In this document: piece after piece, positions 8,603-17,202 of the stretch
Position numbering within the stretch: the first letter of the stretch is position 1
Layout: the number at the start of each line of letters is the position of its first letter
Origin: Mesorhizobium sp.
Lineage (GTDB): Bacteria > Pseudomonadota > Alphaproteobacteria > Rhizobiales > Rhizobiaceae
DNA: 41,050 nt
NCBI RefSeq assembly: GCF_024509055.1
Contig: NZ_JANINM010000235.1
Span: forward strand, 1 to 41,050
Direction of reading: 5' to 3'
Made by a program: the position numbers and the translations under genes
Notes under the pieces: model-generated
What the model saw: only the letters and a program-made list of their open reading frames with translations
Database searches by the model: none
What the model was told of the DNA's origin: nothing

Positions 8603-10345
8603 TCAGGACCCGAAGCGCACGCCTGGCGCGCGGATCGTTGGCGTGAACGATCCGGTGGCGACCGGCTTCTGTTGCGGACCCTTGGCCGTCGTGGACTGCC
8701 GCAGCACGTCCGTGCTCGGGCCGAAGGCTTCGATCATGCCGCCGCGCAGCAGCATCACCCGGTCGCAGGCCATGGCGATCGACGGCCGGTGCGTGATCAC
8801 GATGACCGTGACGCCCGCGGCGCGCGCGGCCGCAAGCACCGCTTCCAGCGAAGCCTCGCCGGTGCCGTCGAGATGAGTGCTCGGCTCGTCCAGCACCAGG
8901 ATGCGCGGCTTGCCGTAAAGCGCGCGCGCCAGCCCGATCCGCTGGCGCTCGCCGCCGGACAGCGTCCGGTCCGAGGGGCCGATCCGGGTCTGGTAGCCGT
9001 CCGGCTGCGCTACGATGAGCTCATGCGCATCGGCGCGTTTCGCCGCCTCGACGATCGCGGCGTCGTCCGCGTCGGGATCGAGCCGGGCGACATTCTGCGC
9101 GATCGTGCCAGGGAAGAGCTCCACCTCCTGCGCCAGATAGCCGATATGCCTGCCGATCTGGTTTTCGTCCCACGTCCGGAGGTCGGCGCCGTCGATCCTG
9201 ACCGCGCCGCTGGTCGGCTGCGTGGCGCCGACCAGCAGCCGCGCCAGCGTCGATTTGCCGGCGCCGCTCGGGCCGACGATCGCCACCGCCTGTCCGGCGG
9301 CAATCGCGAAGTTCAGCCGCTTGATGATGGGCGCGGCCCCGGGCAGGGCCTTCGGCGCCGTGAAGACGAGGTCCTGCACGGCGATCGCGCCGGACGGGTC
9401 GGGCAGGGCCAGCTTGCCGCCCTCTTGCGGCTGCCCTGCAAGCGCTTCGCCCAGCCGCCGCCAGGCGCGCCTTGCATCGACGATCTGCCGCCAGGAGCCG
9501 ATCAGCTGGTCGAGCGGTTGCAGCGCGCGCGAGGAGACCAGCGAGGAGGCGAAGATCATGCCGGCGGTCATCTTGCCGCCCAGCACCAGCCACGCGCCGG
9601 CGCCCAGTATCGCCAGCTGCAGAACCATGCGCAGCGCCCGCGAGGCGCCACTGAACGCCGCATTGGCGCTGGCCGAGCGGTCGTGCAGGACGAGCGCTTC
9701 GCCGACATGGCGCCCCCATAGCCGGGCGGCGTTCCGGACCATGCCCATGGCGCGCAGCGTTTCGGCGTTGCGGATGAAGGCCTGTTCGGCCTGGCTGGCC
9801 AGCGCCGTGCGCTCCGTGGAAAGCGCATCGTTGCGGCCGATGGCGAGCTGGTTCGCCACCACCAGCATGAAGAGCGCCACCGCACCCGCGAGCGTCAGCC
9901 AGAACAGCAGCGGATGGATGAGGTAGAGCAGCGCGAGGAAGAGCGGGGCGAAAGGCAGGTCGAAGAGCACCGCCACGCCGCGCGAGCGGATGAAGGCGCA
10001 GACCGAGGCGAGGTCGCGCAGCGGCGACAGGATGCCGCCGGCTTGTCCGGCGCCGAGCGCCGCGGCGAACGTCCTTGCGCCGAGCTGCCGGTCCAGCGTC
10101 GCCGCCACGCGCTGCGTGTAGATGGCGCGCACGGCGTCGAGGAAGCCGAGGAAGGCCAGCGCGACGACCGCCATTGCCGACAAGTAAAGCAGCGTCTCGA
10201 CACTGGAGGAGGGCAGCACCCGGTCATAGACCTGCAGGAGGTAGAGCGGGACCACCAGCAGCAGGGCGTTGATGAGCAGCGAGAACAGCCCGACATCGGC
10301 GACCGCCCGACGTAGAACGGGCCGCGGATCCGTTTGCTCCGTCAT
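8603..10345 (-). CDS. Type I secretion ABC transporter, permease/ATPase (PrtD/PrsD family)
   Basis: 580 residues from ATG 10345, chosen because GGAGG lies 9 bp upstream; an in-frame GTG at 10372 lacks this. The N-terminal half is a six-helix ABC exporter domain without a C39 peptidase domain. The ATPase carries Walker A GPSGAGKST (~357-365), signature LSGGERQR (~461), Walker B ILVLDEPS (~481) and an H-loop (ITHRPS). It uses ATP to push substrates with an uncleaved C-terminal signal across both membranes, with the HlyD adaptor encoded 3 bp downstream. The GH16 gene ends 32 bp upstream on the same strand and is the obvious cargo. Confidence 0.93.
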   Translation of the reverse strand: MTEQTDPRPVLRRAVADVGLFSLLINALLLVVPLYLLQVYDRVLPSSSVETLLYLSAMAVVALAFLGFLDAVRAIYTQRVAATLDRQLGARTFAAALGAGQAGGILSPLRDLASVCAFIRSRGVAVLFDLPFAPLFLALLYLIHPLLFWLTLAGAVALFMLVVANQLAIGRNDALSTERTALASQAEQAFIRNAETLRAMGMVRNAARLWGRHVGEALVLHDRSASANAAFSGASRALRMVLQLAILGAGAWLVLGGKMTAGMIFASSLVSSRALQPLDQLIGSWRQIVDARRAWRRLGEALAGQPQEGGKLALPDPSGAIAVQDLVFTAPKALPGAAPIIKRLNFAIAAGQAVAIVGPSGAGKSTLARLLVGATQPTSGAVRIDGADLRTWDENQIGRHIGYLAQEVELFPGTIAQNVARLDPDADDAAIVEAAKRADAHELIVAQPDGYQTRIGPSDRTLSGGERQRIGLARALYGKPRILVLDEPSTHLDGTGEASLEAVLAAARAAGVTVIVITHRPSIAMACDRVMLLRGGMIEAFGPSTDVLRQSTTAKGPQQKPVATGSFTPTIRAPGVRFGS

Positions 10346-10377
10346 GTCCGCACCCCTCCGAGGCCTGGGCACCCGCG

Positions 10378-11841
10378 TCAGGCCGCATGCTCGTTGGTCA
10401 TGCCGATATGCGTGCTGGTGGTCGTATGGCTGGCCGACGCCAGCGTGTGGCTCGACAGGTCGTTCAGCGTATAGGCGCGGATATAGTCGATCTTCATCTC
10501 GGCCGGCGTGGCAAGGTGATCGGGCGGCGCGCCGGCGAAGCCGCCGACCGCGAGATTGACCAGCATGTACATCGGGCTGTGCATGTCGGCCGGCGTCGCC
10601 TTCTCGGCGACCTCTACGCCGTCATAGGTCCAGACCAGCTCGTCCGGCGTCCACAGCACGCCATAGGTATGGAAGCCCCCGGTATCCATGACGTTCACCG
10701 TGGACGAAACCTCGGTGTGCGTGCCGGTCGCGTTGGAATGCGCCGTCATGTAGAGCTTGTTCGGCTCCTGGCCCCGCATTTCCATGACGTCCAGTTCCGG
10801 CGGCCAAGAGCCGTCTTCCGGCAGCAGCCAGAAGGCCGGCCATGCCCCGGCATTATGGGGCAGCTCGGCCCGCATTTCGAAATAGCCGTAGGTCTGCGAG
10901 AAGGACTCGTGCGTGTTGAGCATGCCGGATGTGTACTCGTAATTGTTGATGAGGGGCTTGATGTCGGCCGGCGCCTGCGCCGCGGTGATGGTGAGGATCC
11001 CGTTCGAGATGCTGAACGGGTTCACCGAGCTCGTCGGCGCGTAATTGGTGTTGATGTACCATTGCAGCTCGTTGTTGCCGGTCAGCGTGCTGCCGTTTGC
11101 CGCTCCCCACCAGAAGTTGGAGTCCCATGTGCCGCTGTGGCCGTTCCAGAGGCTCAGCGAATTGAAGTCGTCGTTGAAGGACAGCGTCATGCCCGACTTG
11201 TCGATCGGCAACTCGAACTGGCTGGGTTGGAACTTGTCGATGGTCGTGTTCTTGAACTCCAGGATCTCGCCGGATCCGAGGTTGAGGACCACGTTCGGCC
11301 CCGCCTGGATCATGGCGGAGTGGACCGCGTCGAACGAGGCGAAGCTGTAGCCGTCGAGGCGCACGGTGTCGGTCGCGGCGAAATTGACGATCGAGTCGCT
11401 GCCGTTGCCCTTCGATATGATGAAGGTGTCGTTGCCGCCGCCGCCGTCGATCAGCACGTCGTTGCCGCCACCGCCGTCAAGCGTCTGGTAGCCGGCCGTG
11501 GCGGTGATGATGTTGTCCAGCGAATTGCCGAAGGCGTAGTTGTTGGGGTTGGTGACGATGAGGTTCTCGACATTGTCGGGCAGCGTGTAGTTCATCCAGG
11601 TGTTGATCGTGTCGATGCCCTCGCCAGGGTTCTCGACCACCTTGTTGCCCGGCCCGTAGAGATAGTAGATGTCGTCGCCCGGCCCGCCATACATGGTGAC
11701 GTTGACGCCGCTGGCACCCCACATGGAGTCGTTGCCGGATGTTCCGTACAGGGTCGGCCCCGACGAAGCCGCCGAAAGCCAATGGGTGGAAGCGCCGCTA
11801 TAGTAGAGAGGAACGCCCACGGCGTTGACGATGAAGCTCAT
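10378..11841 (-). CDS. Secreted GH16 beta-glycanase with N-terminal RTX-like repeats
   Basis: 487 residues from ATG 11841, chosen because AAGGA lies 7 bp upstream. Residues ~30-165 contain Gly/Asp repeats of the RTX type (GTSGNDSMWG, GGPGDDIYYLYG, GGGGNDVLIDGGGGNDTFII) that bind calcium and fold outside the cell. Residues ~215-460 are a GH16 domain with the catalytic signature ELDVME (Glu349 nucleophile, Asp351, Glu354 acid/base). There is no N-terminal signal peptide, as expected for type I export. The Ser/Thr/His-rich C-terminus probably holds the export signal. The closest analogue I know is rhizobial ExsH/PlyA, which shortens exopolysaccharide. A sugar substrate here is inferred, not shown. 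It is first in a three-gene operon with its exporter. Confidence 0.9.
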   Translation of the reverse strand: MSFIVNAVGVPLYYSGASTHWLSAASSGPTLYGTSGNDSMWGASGVNVTMYGGPGDDIYYLYGPGNKVVENPGEGIDTINTWMNYTLPDNVENLIVTNPNNYAFGNSLDNIITATAGYQTLDGGGGNDVLIDGGGGNDTFIISKGNGSDSIVNFAATDTVRLDGYSFASFDAVHSAMIQAGPNVVLNLGSGEILEFKNTTIDKFQPSQFELPIDKSGMTLSFNDDFNSLSLWNGHSGTWDSNFWWGAANGSTLTGNNELQWYINTNYAPTSSVNPFSISNGILTITAAQAPADIKPLINNYEYTSGMLNTHESFSQTYGYFEMRAELPHNAGAWPAFWLLPEDGSWPPELDVMEMRGQEPNKLYMTAHSNATGTHTEVSSTVNVMDTGGFHTYGVLWTPDELVWTYDGVEVAEKATPADMHSPMYMLVNLAVGGFAGAPPDHLATPAEMKIDYIRAYTLNDLSSHTLASASHTTTSTHIGMTNEHAA

Positions 11842-12212
11842 TGGACAATCCTTCCGCGCTGGCCCCGCCCGGATGGCTGTTTGCAGGATCGCTGCAACCC
11901 AACTTGCAACCCGGACTATCGTTCCCGAAAACAAGCAATTAGTACAGAAAAAAAACGCCTGTATTTTTATCGATATTTTGTGGCAAATAGAATAAGCTGC
12001 GCCTAATACAATCATGGCGTGAAGCGCTGCCGATTTTACTTAATATTTCAAGATTTTCTGCCGAAAGATTATGCAGGCTGCCGCGTGTGGGTGCATTTTG
12101 ATGCAGCGCGGCCGACCTAGGCAGTGAACTCATAAATGCAGATTGACCAAGGTGACATGGGGAGCAGCCCCCTTGCCGATCTCGCGGAACCAAGGCATGC
12201 AGTGCAACTGCC
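11842..12212. promoter_or_regulatory. AT-rich upstream region of the GH16-exporter operon
   Basis: 371 bp without a convincing gene, clearly richer in A/T around 11930-12060 than its surroundings. On minus, GGAAC (11925-11921), 16 bp and AGTT (11904-11901) resemble an EcfG promoter with one mismatch, about 60 bp before the ATG. A short palindrome TGCATTTTGATGCA lies near 12090. No terminator was seen for the Imm52-like gene upstream. Confidence 0.35.
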
Positions 12213-12743
12213 CTACCTCTCGCGTTTGAATGTCGCGACCTCCGTGGTCTCGTGCGCCTGCGTCTCGGCATTCCATCTGCTTTGCTGAACAACACCGCTC
12301 TCTGGGTTCCAGATGCCAACGAGAGCTTCCATGAGCTTGAGGGCTTTTGCGTCATCCATGCCAACGCTTCCCTCGCGGCTTATACTCACATAAGCGGCAT
12401 TGCTGACCCAAGGCGATGTGCAGCCGCACTTGATGCTGGTGTTGGCGGTGCAGCCACCGACCTCACCATTCCAGAAGCGAATGGACCACCCAAGCTCCTC
12501 GATGACCGAACGATCAGTGTCCGTTCGCGAAACGCCCTTCCGCAGTAGACCAGTCAAGGCATCAAGGGACCCGACATCCGCGGCTACTGGTACTTTGGGT
12601 TTCCGCGACGCAAGTTTGAACCAACTTGCCAGACCTTTGTCGAAATGTGAGATGGCCTCGAAGTGGGTATGGGCCAACCGCGCGCATGCATTCAGATCAC
12701 AAGCGCGCGCTGGCCAGTAGACGCCGATCAGTGTTTCCGGCAA
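12213..12743 (-). CDS. Imm52-like immunity protein, orphan
   Basis: About 176 residues. The pattern fits the Imm52 family: an early GVYWPAR, a long helix with DLNACARLAHTHFEAI, then FDKGLASWF, a helical patch ending in GLLRKG, EELGWSIRFWNGE, CGCTSPWVSNAA and LVGIWNPESGVV. Imm52 proteins are cytosolic antidotes to polymorphic or contact-dependent toxins. No toxin gene is next to it. No ATG is available: TTG 12743, preceded by GGAG at 7 bp, is the best start (TTG 12749 is possible), and upstream the same frame only shadows the proC-like gene. It is codirectional with that gene, 85 bp downstream of it. Base composition is a little less GC-rich than its neighbours, consistent with recent acquisition. 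Confidence 0.65.
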   Translation of the reverse strand: MPETLIGVYWPARACDLNACARLAHTHFEAISHFDKGLASWFKLASRKPKVPVAADVGSLDALTGLLRKGVSRTDTDRSVIEELGWSIRFWNGEVGGCTANTSIKCGCTSPWVSNAAYVSISREGSVGMDDAKALKLMEALVGIWNPESGVVQQSRWNAETQAHETTEVATFKRER

Positions 12744-12828
12744 CGGCAAACTCCGCAGTTTGGCCCGCGACCCTACCGCGCGGCCGCATGTCTGCAATGG
12801 GTCGTTGCGGCCGGTTTTCGCGTTCCGC

Positions 12829-13620
12829 TCACTTCTCGCCCATCGCGATCGACTTCGCGAACGCCGCCGCCAGCCCCTTGGCCACGGCCTCGTCGAAACC
12901 TTCCTTGCGCATGGTCTCGATCGCGGCGGCGGTCGTGCCGCGATAATCGAGGAAGGCTGCCACGGTGTCGTCCGGCTCGGCGTCGTTGCGTTCCAGCATG
13001 CGGCCGGTGCCGGCGAGCACGGTGTTGACGGCGCGCCGCGCGACATCGGGCGCGAGGCCGAAGCGGACCGCGTCGCGCATCATCGCCGCCGCCAGCAGGG
13101 CAGGGAAGGCGGGGCCGGAACCGGTCAACCCGGTGAGGTAGTCGATGTCGCGTTCGCTGCCGACCTCGTCCTGCAAGCCGCAGGCGTCGAAGATCGCGCG
13201 CACCGCGGCGCGGTCCGCCTCGGTGGTGTCGATGCTCGCGATCCACGGCGTGTAGGATCTCGCCACCTCGGCGGCCGCGTTTGGCAGCGAGCGCACGACG
13301 CGGCGCGTGCCGTGCTTCTCGCCGACCTCGGCAAGGCGGATGCCGGCCATCACCGAGATGACCAGCTTGCCCTTGGCGTCGATGTCGAGCGGCGGCCAGT
13401 CCTGCGGCCGCACAGATAGCATGATGATGTCCGAGCGGTCGGCGAGCGCCTGGTTGTCTACGGTCCAGAACGCGCCGGGAAAGCGGTCGGGCTTCGCGCT
13501 GCGGTAGGACAGGGCGAGGTCCTGCGGATGCACGACGCCCGCCTCGATCGCCGCGCCGGCGATGGCCCCGCCGAGCCAGCCCGCGCCGCCGACGATGCCG
13601 AGTTTTAGTCGAGCGCTCAT
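12829..13620 (-). CDS. ProC-like pyrroline-5-carboxylate reductase family protein
   Basis: 263 residues from ATG 13620, with GGGAGG 6 bp upstream. The N-terminal Rossmann motif GIVGGAGWLG (8-17) binds NAD(P)H; the C-terminal helical domain carries the family signature DYLTGLTGSGPAFPALL, followed by AMMRDAVRFGL. True ProC reduces pyrroline-5-carboxylate to proline in the cytosol. This is a divergent paralogue (for example SLPNAAAEV replaces the usual PNTP), so the substrate could be another imine. A housekeeping proC is presumably elsewhere. It stands alone between the NRAMP gene and the Imm52-like gene. Confidence 0.8.
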   Translation of the reverse strand: MSARLKLGIVGGAGWLGGAIAGAAIEAGVVHPQDLALSYRSAKPDRFPGAFWTVDNQALADRSDIIMLSVRPQDWPPLDIDAKGKLVISVMAGIRLAEVGEKHGTRRVVRSLPNAAAEVARSYTPWIASIDTTEADRAAVRAIFDACGLQDEVGSERDIDYLTGLTGSGPAFPALLAAAMMRDAVRFGLAPDVARRAVNTVLAGTGRMLERNDAEPDDTVAAFLDYRGTTAAAIETMRKEGFDEAVAKGLAAAFAKSIAMGEK

Positions 13621-13708
13621 GCCCAGCCTCCCTTTGCTGTTCCCAGCGTGCGGGAGGCCGCGGGCCTTGTCCAGCGTCAAGGCACAAACCGGTCGAAGCA
13701 ATCGATGC

Positions 13709-15019
13709 CTAGACGAACCACTGCACGCCGAGGCCGAGCGCCGCCAGCGCCATCGCGATGGTGGACAGCCAGCCGAGCGACCTCAGCCAGCCTTGCACGG
13801 GAAACTCGCCCATGATGTCGCCCCGGCCGGCCATCAGCATCATGACCACCATCACCGGCACGGCGCAGACGCCGTTAATGACGGCGCTCCAGTAGAGCGC
13901 CTTGATCGGGTCGATGGGCGTGAACATGATGCCGGTGCCGAGCGCCGTCGCGGCGGCCAGCGTGCCGTAGAACGCCACCGCCTCCTTGGGCTTGCGCGCC
14001 AGGCCGACCTTCCAGTGCATCGCCTCGCCTACTGCGAAGGCGGCGGAGCCGGCCAGCACCGGCACGGCGAGCAGGCCGGTGCCGACGATGCCGGCGGCAA
14101 AGACGATGAAGGCGAACTTGCCGGCCACCGGCTCAAGCGCCTTCGCCGCGTCGGTGGACGACGCGATGTCGGTCACGCCTGCCTTGTGCAGCGTCGCGGC
14201 TGTGGTGAAGATGATGGCGACGGCGATGAGGTCCGATAGCGCCATGCCGATCAGCGTGTCGGCGCGGATGCGCTTGAAGGCTTTGGAAGCCTGCCACGGC
14301 GCCCATCTCAGCGGCTTGGCAGCGGGGTCGAGCTGTTCGTCCTCCACTTCCTGCGAGGCCTGCCAGAAGAACAGGTAGGGCGATATCGTCGTGCCGAGGA
14401 TGGCCAGCAGCGTGGTGAAGAACGCGCCGCTCCATTCGACATGCGGGATCAAGAGCCCCCTGGCCGCTTCGCCCCAGGGCATCTTCACCGCGAACATCGC
14501 CACCACATAGGCGAACAGGCTGAGCGTCGTCCATTTGAGGATCGTGACGTAGCGGCTGTAGTGCAGGAAGACGATCGCCACCACGCACACCAGCGCGAAC
14601 GCCACGACATAAAGCGAGCTTGGCCCGCCCACCAGGAGCTGCAGCGCGTCGGCCATGGCGCTGAGGTCGGCGCCGATGTTGATGACGTTGGCGACGAAGA
14701 GCAGCAGGACGATGAAGTAGAGCAGCGAGGCCGGGTAATGGCGGGACAAATTGCCCGAGATCCCTTTTCCCGTGGTGCGGCCGATGCGGGCCGAAATCTC
14801 CTGGATCGCCGCCATCAGCGGGAAGGCGAGCACCATGCTCCAGCCGATGTTGAAGCCAAGCTGCGCCCCGGCCTGGCTGTAGGTGCCGATGCCGGAGGGA
14901 TCGTCGTCGGACGCGCCGGTGATGAAGCCCGGCCCGATGGTCCGCAGGAACCGTTGGAACGGCCCTTTCGCGACAATGTTGCTTTGTTCCCGCGAAACGT
15001 CCGAAGTCACATCGGTCAA
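13709..15019 (-). CDS. Divergent NRAMP family divalent metal transporter
   Basis: About 436 residues and 11 predicted helices. Helix 1 has DDDPSGIGTY (D40-P41-S42-G43) where classical NRAMPs have DPGN. Helix 6 has GTTISPYLFFWQ, with Ser213 and Tyr215 at the positions of the Met and His in the classical MPH motif. The Met is known to favour transition metals such as Mn and Fe, so a different substrate (for example Mg, as in NRAMP-related Mg transporters) is possible. Start: GGAGGG lies 8 bp before TTG 15019; GTG 15034 is the alternative. An exact EcfG promoter lies upstream. It is codirectional with the ProC-like gene (88 bp). Confidence 0.88.
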   Translation of the reverse strand: MTDVTSDVSREQSNIVAKGPFQRFLRTIGPGFITGASDDDPSGIGTYSQAGAQLGFNIGWSMVLAFPLMAAIQEISARIGRTTGKGISGNLSRHYPASLLYFIVLLLFVANVINIGADLSAMADALQLLVGGPSSLYVVAFALVCVVAIVFLHYSRYVTILKWTTLSLFAYVVAMFAVKMPWGEAARGLLIPHVEWSGAFFTTLLAILGTTISPYLFFWQASQEVEDEQLDPAAKPLRWAPWQASKAFKRIRADTLIGMALSDLIAVAIIFTTAATLHKAGVTDIASSTDAAKALEPVAGKFAFIVFAAGIVGTGLLAVPVLAGSAAFAVGEAMHWKVGLARKPKEAVAFYGTLAAATALGTGIMFTPIDPIKALYWSAVINGVCAVPVMVVMMLMAGRGDIMGEFPVQGWLRSLGWLSTIAMALAALGLGVQWFV

Positions 15020-15104
15020 GGCCTGTCCCTCCACGGCGGACGCGCAAGGCGCGTCGGCGCGGTATCTGTTGATTTCGGCTTACTTAAGAAAATCGTGAAC
15101 AAAC

Positions 15105-15129
15105 AACGGCGTCACGCCGCTGTGGTTCC
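15105..15129 (-). promoter_or_regulatory. EcfG-type promoter of the NRAMP gene
   Basis: On minus the sequence reads GGAAC (15129-15125), 16 bp, CGTT (15108-15105), an exact match to the general stress sigma factor EcfG consensus. Transcription would start near 15098, about 65-80 bp before the NRAMP start. Confidence 0.7.
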
Positions 15130-15194
15130 GCGCGGTCGCGCGAGGCTATCCTGCCCCGCCGCTGGATCGGGAACCTTCGCGCTCCGGCGCGGTT

Positions 15195-15263
15195 ATCGCT
15201 TTGCCAGGGTGGCTCCTGGTTTACAGACCCTGTCGCCCGCCGGTCATGCCGGCGGGTCTTTTT
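15195..15263 (+). ncRNA. Candidate small RNA ending in an orphan terminator
   Basis: A strong plus-strand terminator (8-bp GC stem 15236-15243 with 15249-15256, then TCTTTTT to 15263) has no plus-strand gene upstream; both flanking genes are on minus. GGAAC-N16-GGTT at 15170-15194 resembles an EcfG promoter and would start a transcript of about 60-65 nt. A second hairpin (CCAGG 15204-15208 with CCTGG 15215-15219) lies inside it. No reading frame is evident. It is supported only by sequence shape. Confidence 0.4.
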
Positions 15264-15317
15264 CGCACACGCGGGTAGTTAGGTGGGGCCCGCGATGCGC
15301 CAGGCCCCGACGCACGC

Positions 15318-15653
15318 TCAGTTGTTCCAGTCGTCCCAGTTGTCGTCATCCTGCGGGTAGCGGGGAATGACCCGGATGACCGGCCGCTGACGCTCGTAGC
15401 GCCAGTCATACTCGTCCGGCGGCGGTTGCGGCTCGTAGGTGCGGTAGACGGGCCGGTAATGATGCCGGTGCTTCCAGTATTTATGCGTCTTGTGCGGCCG
15501 CACGCAGTAGCCGTCCTCGGTGAGGTAGGCGCAGCGCACGTCGGCCTGGTGCACCAGGCTGTCTGTGGCAGGCGCGGCAAGCATCGGCGCGGCCTGCACG
15601 GGGGACAAGGGCAACAGCATGGCGCCCGCTAGGGCAAGGGCGAACGGTTTCAT
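15318..15653 (-). CDS. Small exported Tyr/His/Pro-rich protein
   Basis: 111 residues from ATG 15653 (GGAG 6 bp upstream; an ATG at 15668 is also in frame). Signal peptide about 1-21, ending VQAAP. The mature part has two Cys (DVRCAYLTEDGYCVRPH), a basic His/Tyr patch (HKYWKHRHHYRPVYR) and an acidic Asp/Asn C-terminus (DDDNWDDWNN). The two Cys may form a disulfide; the His cluster could bind metal, which is inference. I do not recognise the family. The C-terminus lies 55 bp from the candidate small RNA. Confidence 0.65.
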   Translation of the reverse strand: MKPFALALAGAMLLPLSPVQAAPMLAAPATDSLVHQADVRCAYLTEDGYCVRPHKTHKYWKHRHHYRPVYRTYEPQPPPDEYDWRYERQRPVIRVIPRYPQDDDNWDDWNN

Positions 15654-16093
15654 CGAGCTCTCCATCATCTCGTTCGCGGCGGAACAAACCCGATGCTCTC
15701 AGCGATTTGAAGGCAGGCCGGGATCACTTTGTTTTTCGACCGCAAACAAAGCGACGCCGCTTGCCGGCCATGAAGGATGAAACGCCCGTCGGCGTGTCTT
15801 CCAGCGCTGGAATCCATCGTGGCAAGAGCGAAGAAACATAAACATTTCCAAACACTTGGTTAAGCGCTTGTAAAGCTTTTCACGGCAATCGCGCCGGCTC
15901 CGGTCCAAGGCTGAGCCGATCCATGCGACCATGGTCCCCGCACGGCGCCAAAAAGGTCCGACCGTGCTGGGCAGGGGTCGTGGGCCGCTTCCGACGAGGC
16001 AGCAAGAGGACAATTGTTCGGCCGCTTTCCGCGCCGATTCAAGGGCGCGCCACTGGCCGGAACGACGCGGCCACGACGACGAGGAGATGATCG
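15654..16093. other. Intergenic region, no gene seen
   Basis: 440 bp between divergent small-protein genes. I see no convincing reading frame, exact sigma-factor motif or terminator. A moderately A/T-rich stretch at about 15830-15885 is the most likely promoter area for one of the two genes. Confidence 0.4.
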
Positions 16094-16555
16094 ATGACCA
16101 GACTTCCCTTCAATCGGCTTGCCTGGCTCGCGCTGCGCGCCTCCACGGCACTGGTGCTCACCTTCGCCCCCTACCACCTGACGCTCGATGGCGCGGCCAA
16201 GCTGGTGCCGGCGGCCGCCCACGCGGAGTCCGAGGGCGGAAACGGCGGCAATGGCGGTAGCGGCGGCGGTGGCGGCGAAGGTGGCAATGGCGGCAATGGT
16301 GGCGGCGACCATGATGGCGGCGACCACGATGGCGGCGACAGCCACGGCAGCAGCGGCGGCACGACCGGTGGCACGACTGGTGGTACCACCGGCGGCCACC
16401 AGGACGACCAGGGCGACGACAACGACGACCAGGGCGAAGGCAATGGCGGCACAACCGGCACTGGCACTGGCACGGGGACGACCGGTACCGGCGGGTCCGA
16501 CACCGAGACCGAGGGCGGTTCGTCCACCACCACGACCGGTGAAACCGACGACTAG
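16094..16555 (+). CDS. Exported Gly/Asp/Thr-rich low-complexity protein
   Basis: 153 residues from ATG 16094, preceded by GAGGAG at 7 bp. A long signal-like N-terminus ends at PAAAHA (about residue 44). The remainder is nearly all Gly, Asp, Asn, Ser and Thr, with short repeats (GGNGGNGG, DHDGGDHDGGD, TTGGTTGGTTGG, TGTGTGTGTTGTGG). Such chains are disordered and acidic and could bind cations or coat the cell surface, which is inference. The opposite strand also has long open frames, an expected by-product of GC-rich repeats. No operon partner is evident. Confidence 0.6.
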   Translation: MTRLPFNRLAWLALRASTALVLTFAPYHLTLDGAAKLVPAAAHAESEGGNGGNGGSGGGGGEGGNGGNGGGDHDGGDHDGGDSHGSSGGTTGGTTGGTTGGHQDDQGDDNDDQGEGNGGTTGTGTGTGTTGTGGSDTETEGGSSTTTTGETDD

Positions 16556-16755
16556 AGCAATTGGGTGACGCTCGGGTAGCGGGTCAGCTTGAAATCTCGC
16601 CCCGATCACAACAGCCGCTTTCGCCTATGCCCTGTCCGGAGACAGGCGGAAGCGCATGCCATACTCGCCTGGCGGCTGAATAGCCCGGCTCGCTTATCAA
16701 CTGGTGACACAGGATTCACGGGCCGGACTACCCAGCATGGCTAGTTGTTGCCAGC

Positions 16756-16953
16756 CTAGCCTGCCCGCCTGAGCCGGTTTGAAAGTTCCACCGGGTCGAT
16801 TATTCCCTGACCGAACAGGCACATGATCCTGCGTCCGATCCGTTCCCGGCCGTTTTGATCCTTGCACTCGACAGGATGCCTTGCGCAGTAGTCGTTCAGA
16901 GCCTTTGCAAGAACGGCAAGTTGGGCGGAATCCGCCACACCGTAAACCGACAT
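16756..16953 (-). CDS. Small conserved rhizobial protein of unknown function
   Basis: 65 residues from ATG 16953, chosen because GGAG lies 6 bp upstream (an in-frame ATG at 16968 overlaps that site). It is a soluble helical protein: MSVYGVADSAQLAVLAKAL, then the HPVECKD segment and RRIMCLFGQGIIDPVELSNRL. Short proteins of this layout are common in rhizobia. There is no signal peptide or membrane segment. Single-gene unit; the 200 bp between its 3' end and the Gly-rich gene hold nothing I can name. Confidence 0.6.
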   Translation of the reverse strand: MSVYGVADSAQLAVLAKALNDYCARHPVECKDQNGRERIGRRIMCLFGQGIIDPVELSNRLRRAG

Positions 16954-17202
16954 GCTCGTCTCCCTCATCGGGGCGAAAGCATGCTATTCGCTTCCAAGCG
17001 TCCGCTTGCCTCTATTGGGTACGGGCGACCCGGGAACGATACACCCAAAAATGTGCAGCCACGAGTCAATTCAGCGGAACCGAAGTCCGATGCCGTAACG
17101 GCATGGAAGTTTCAAACTGACCCACCACCGGCGCTCGCGTCCAGGTTCGCGAGCCCGCCGCAACGTGCTATCATCCGACCCGCTCGCGGGTCGGAGGCGG
17201 TC

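Noticed and set aside
10387..12006. Plus-strand open frame opposite the GH16 gene
   Set aside because: The minus frame has a full GH16 signature and RTX repeats; the plus frame has none.
12744..13046. N-terminal extension of the Imm52-like frame
   Set aside because: This part is antiparallel-free but out of frame within the ProC-like gene; its translation is Arg/Pro/Ser-rich noise.
14946..14970. GGAAC-N16-TGTT on plus
   Set aside because: It lies inside the NRAMP coding region, has a mismatch, and no plus-strand gene follows.
15860..16609. Minus-strand Ala/Val-rich membrane-like frame opposite the Gly-rich gene
   Set aside because: Complement of Gly/Asp/Thr codon repeats gives false hydrophobic stretches; no start signal.
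17077..17101. GGAAC followed by AACG before the Cys-rich peptide gene
   Set aside because: The second element is in the wrong orientation for an EcfG promoter.
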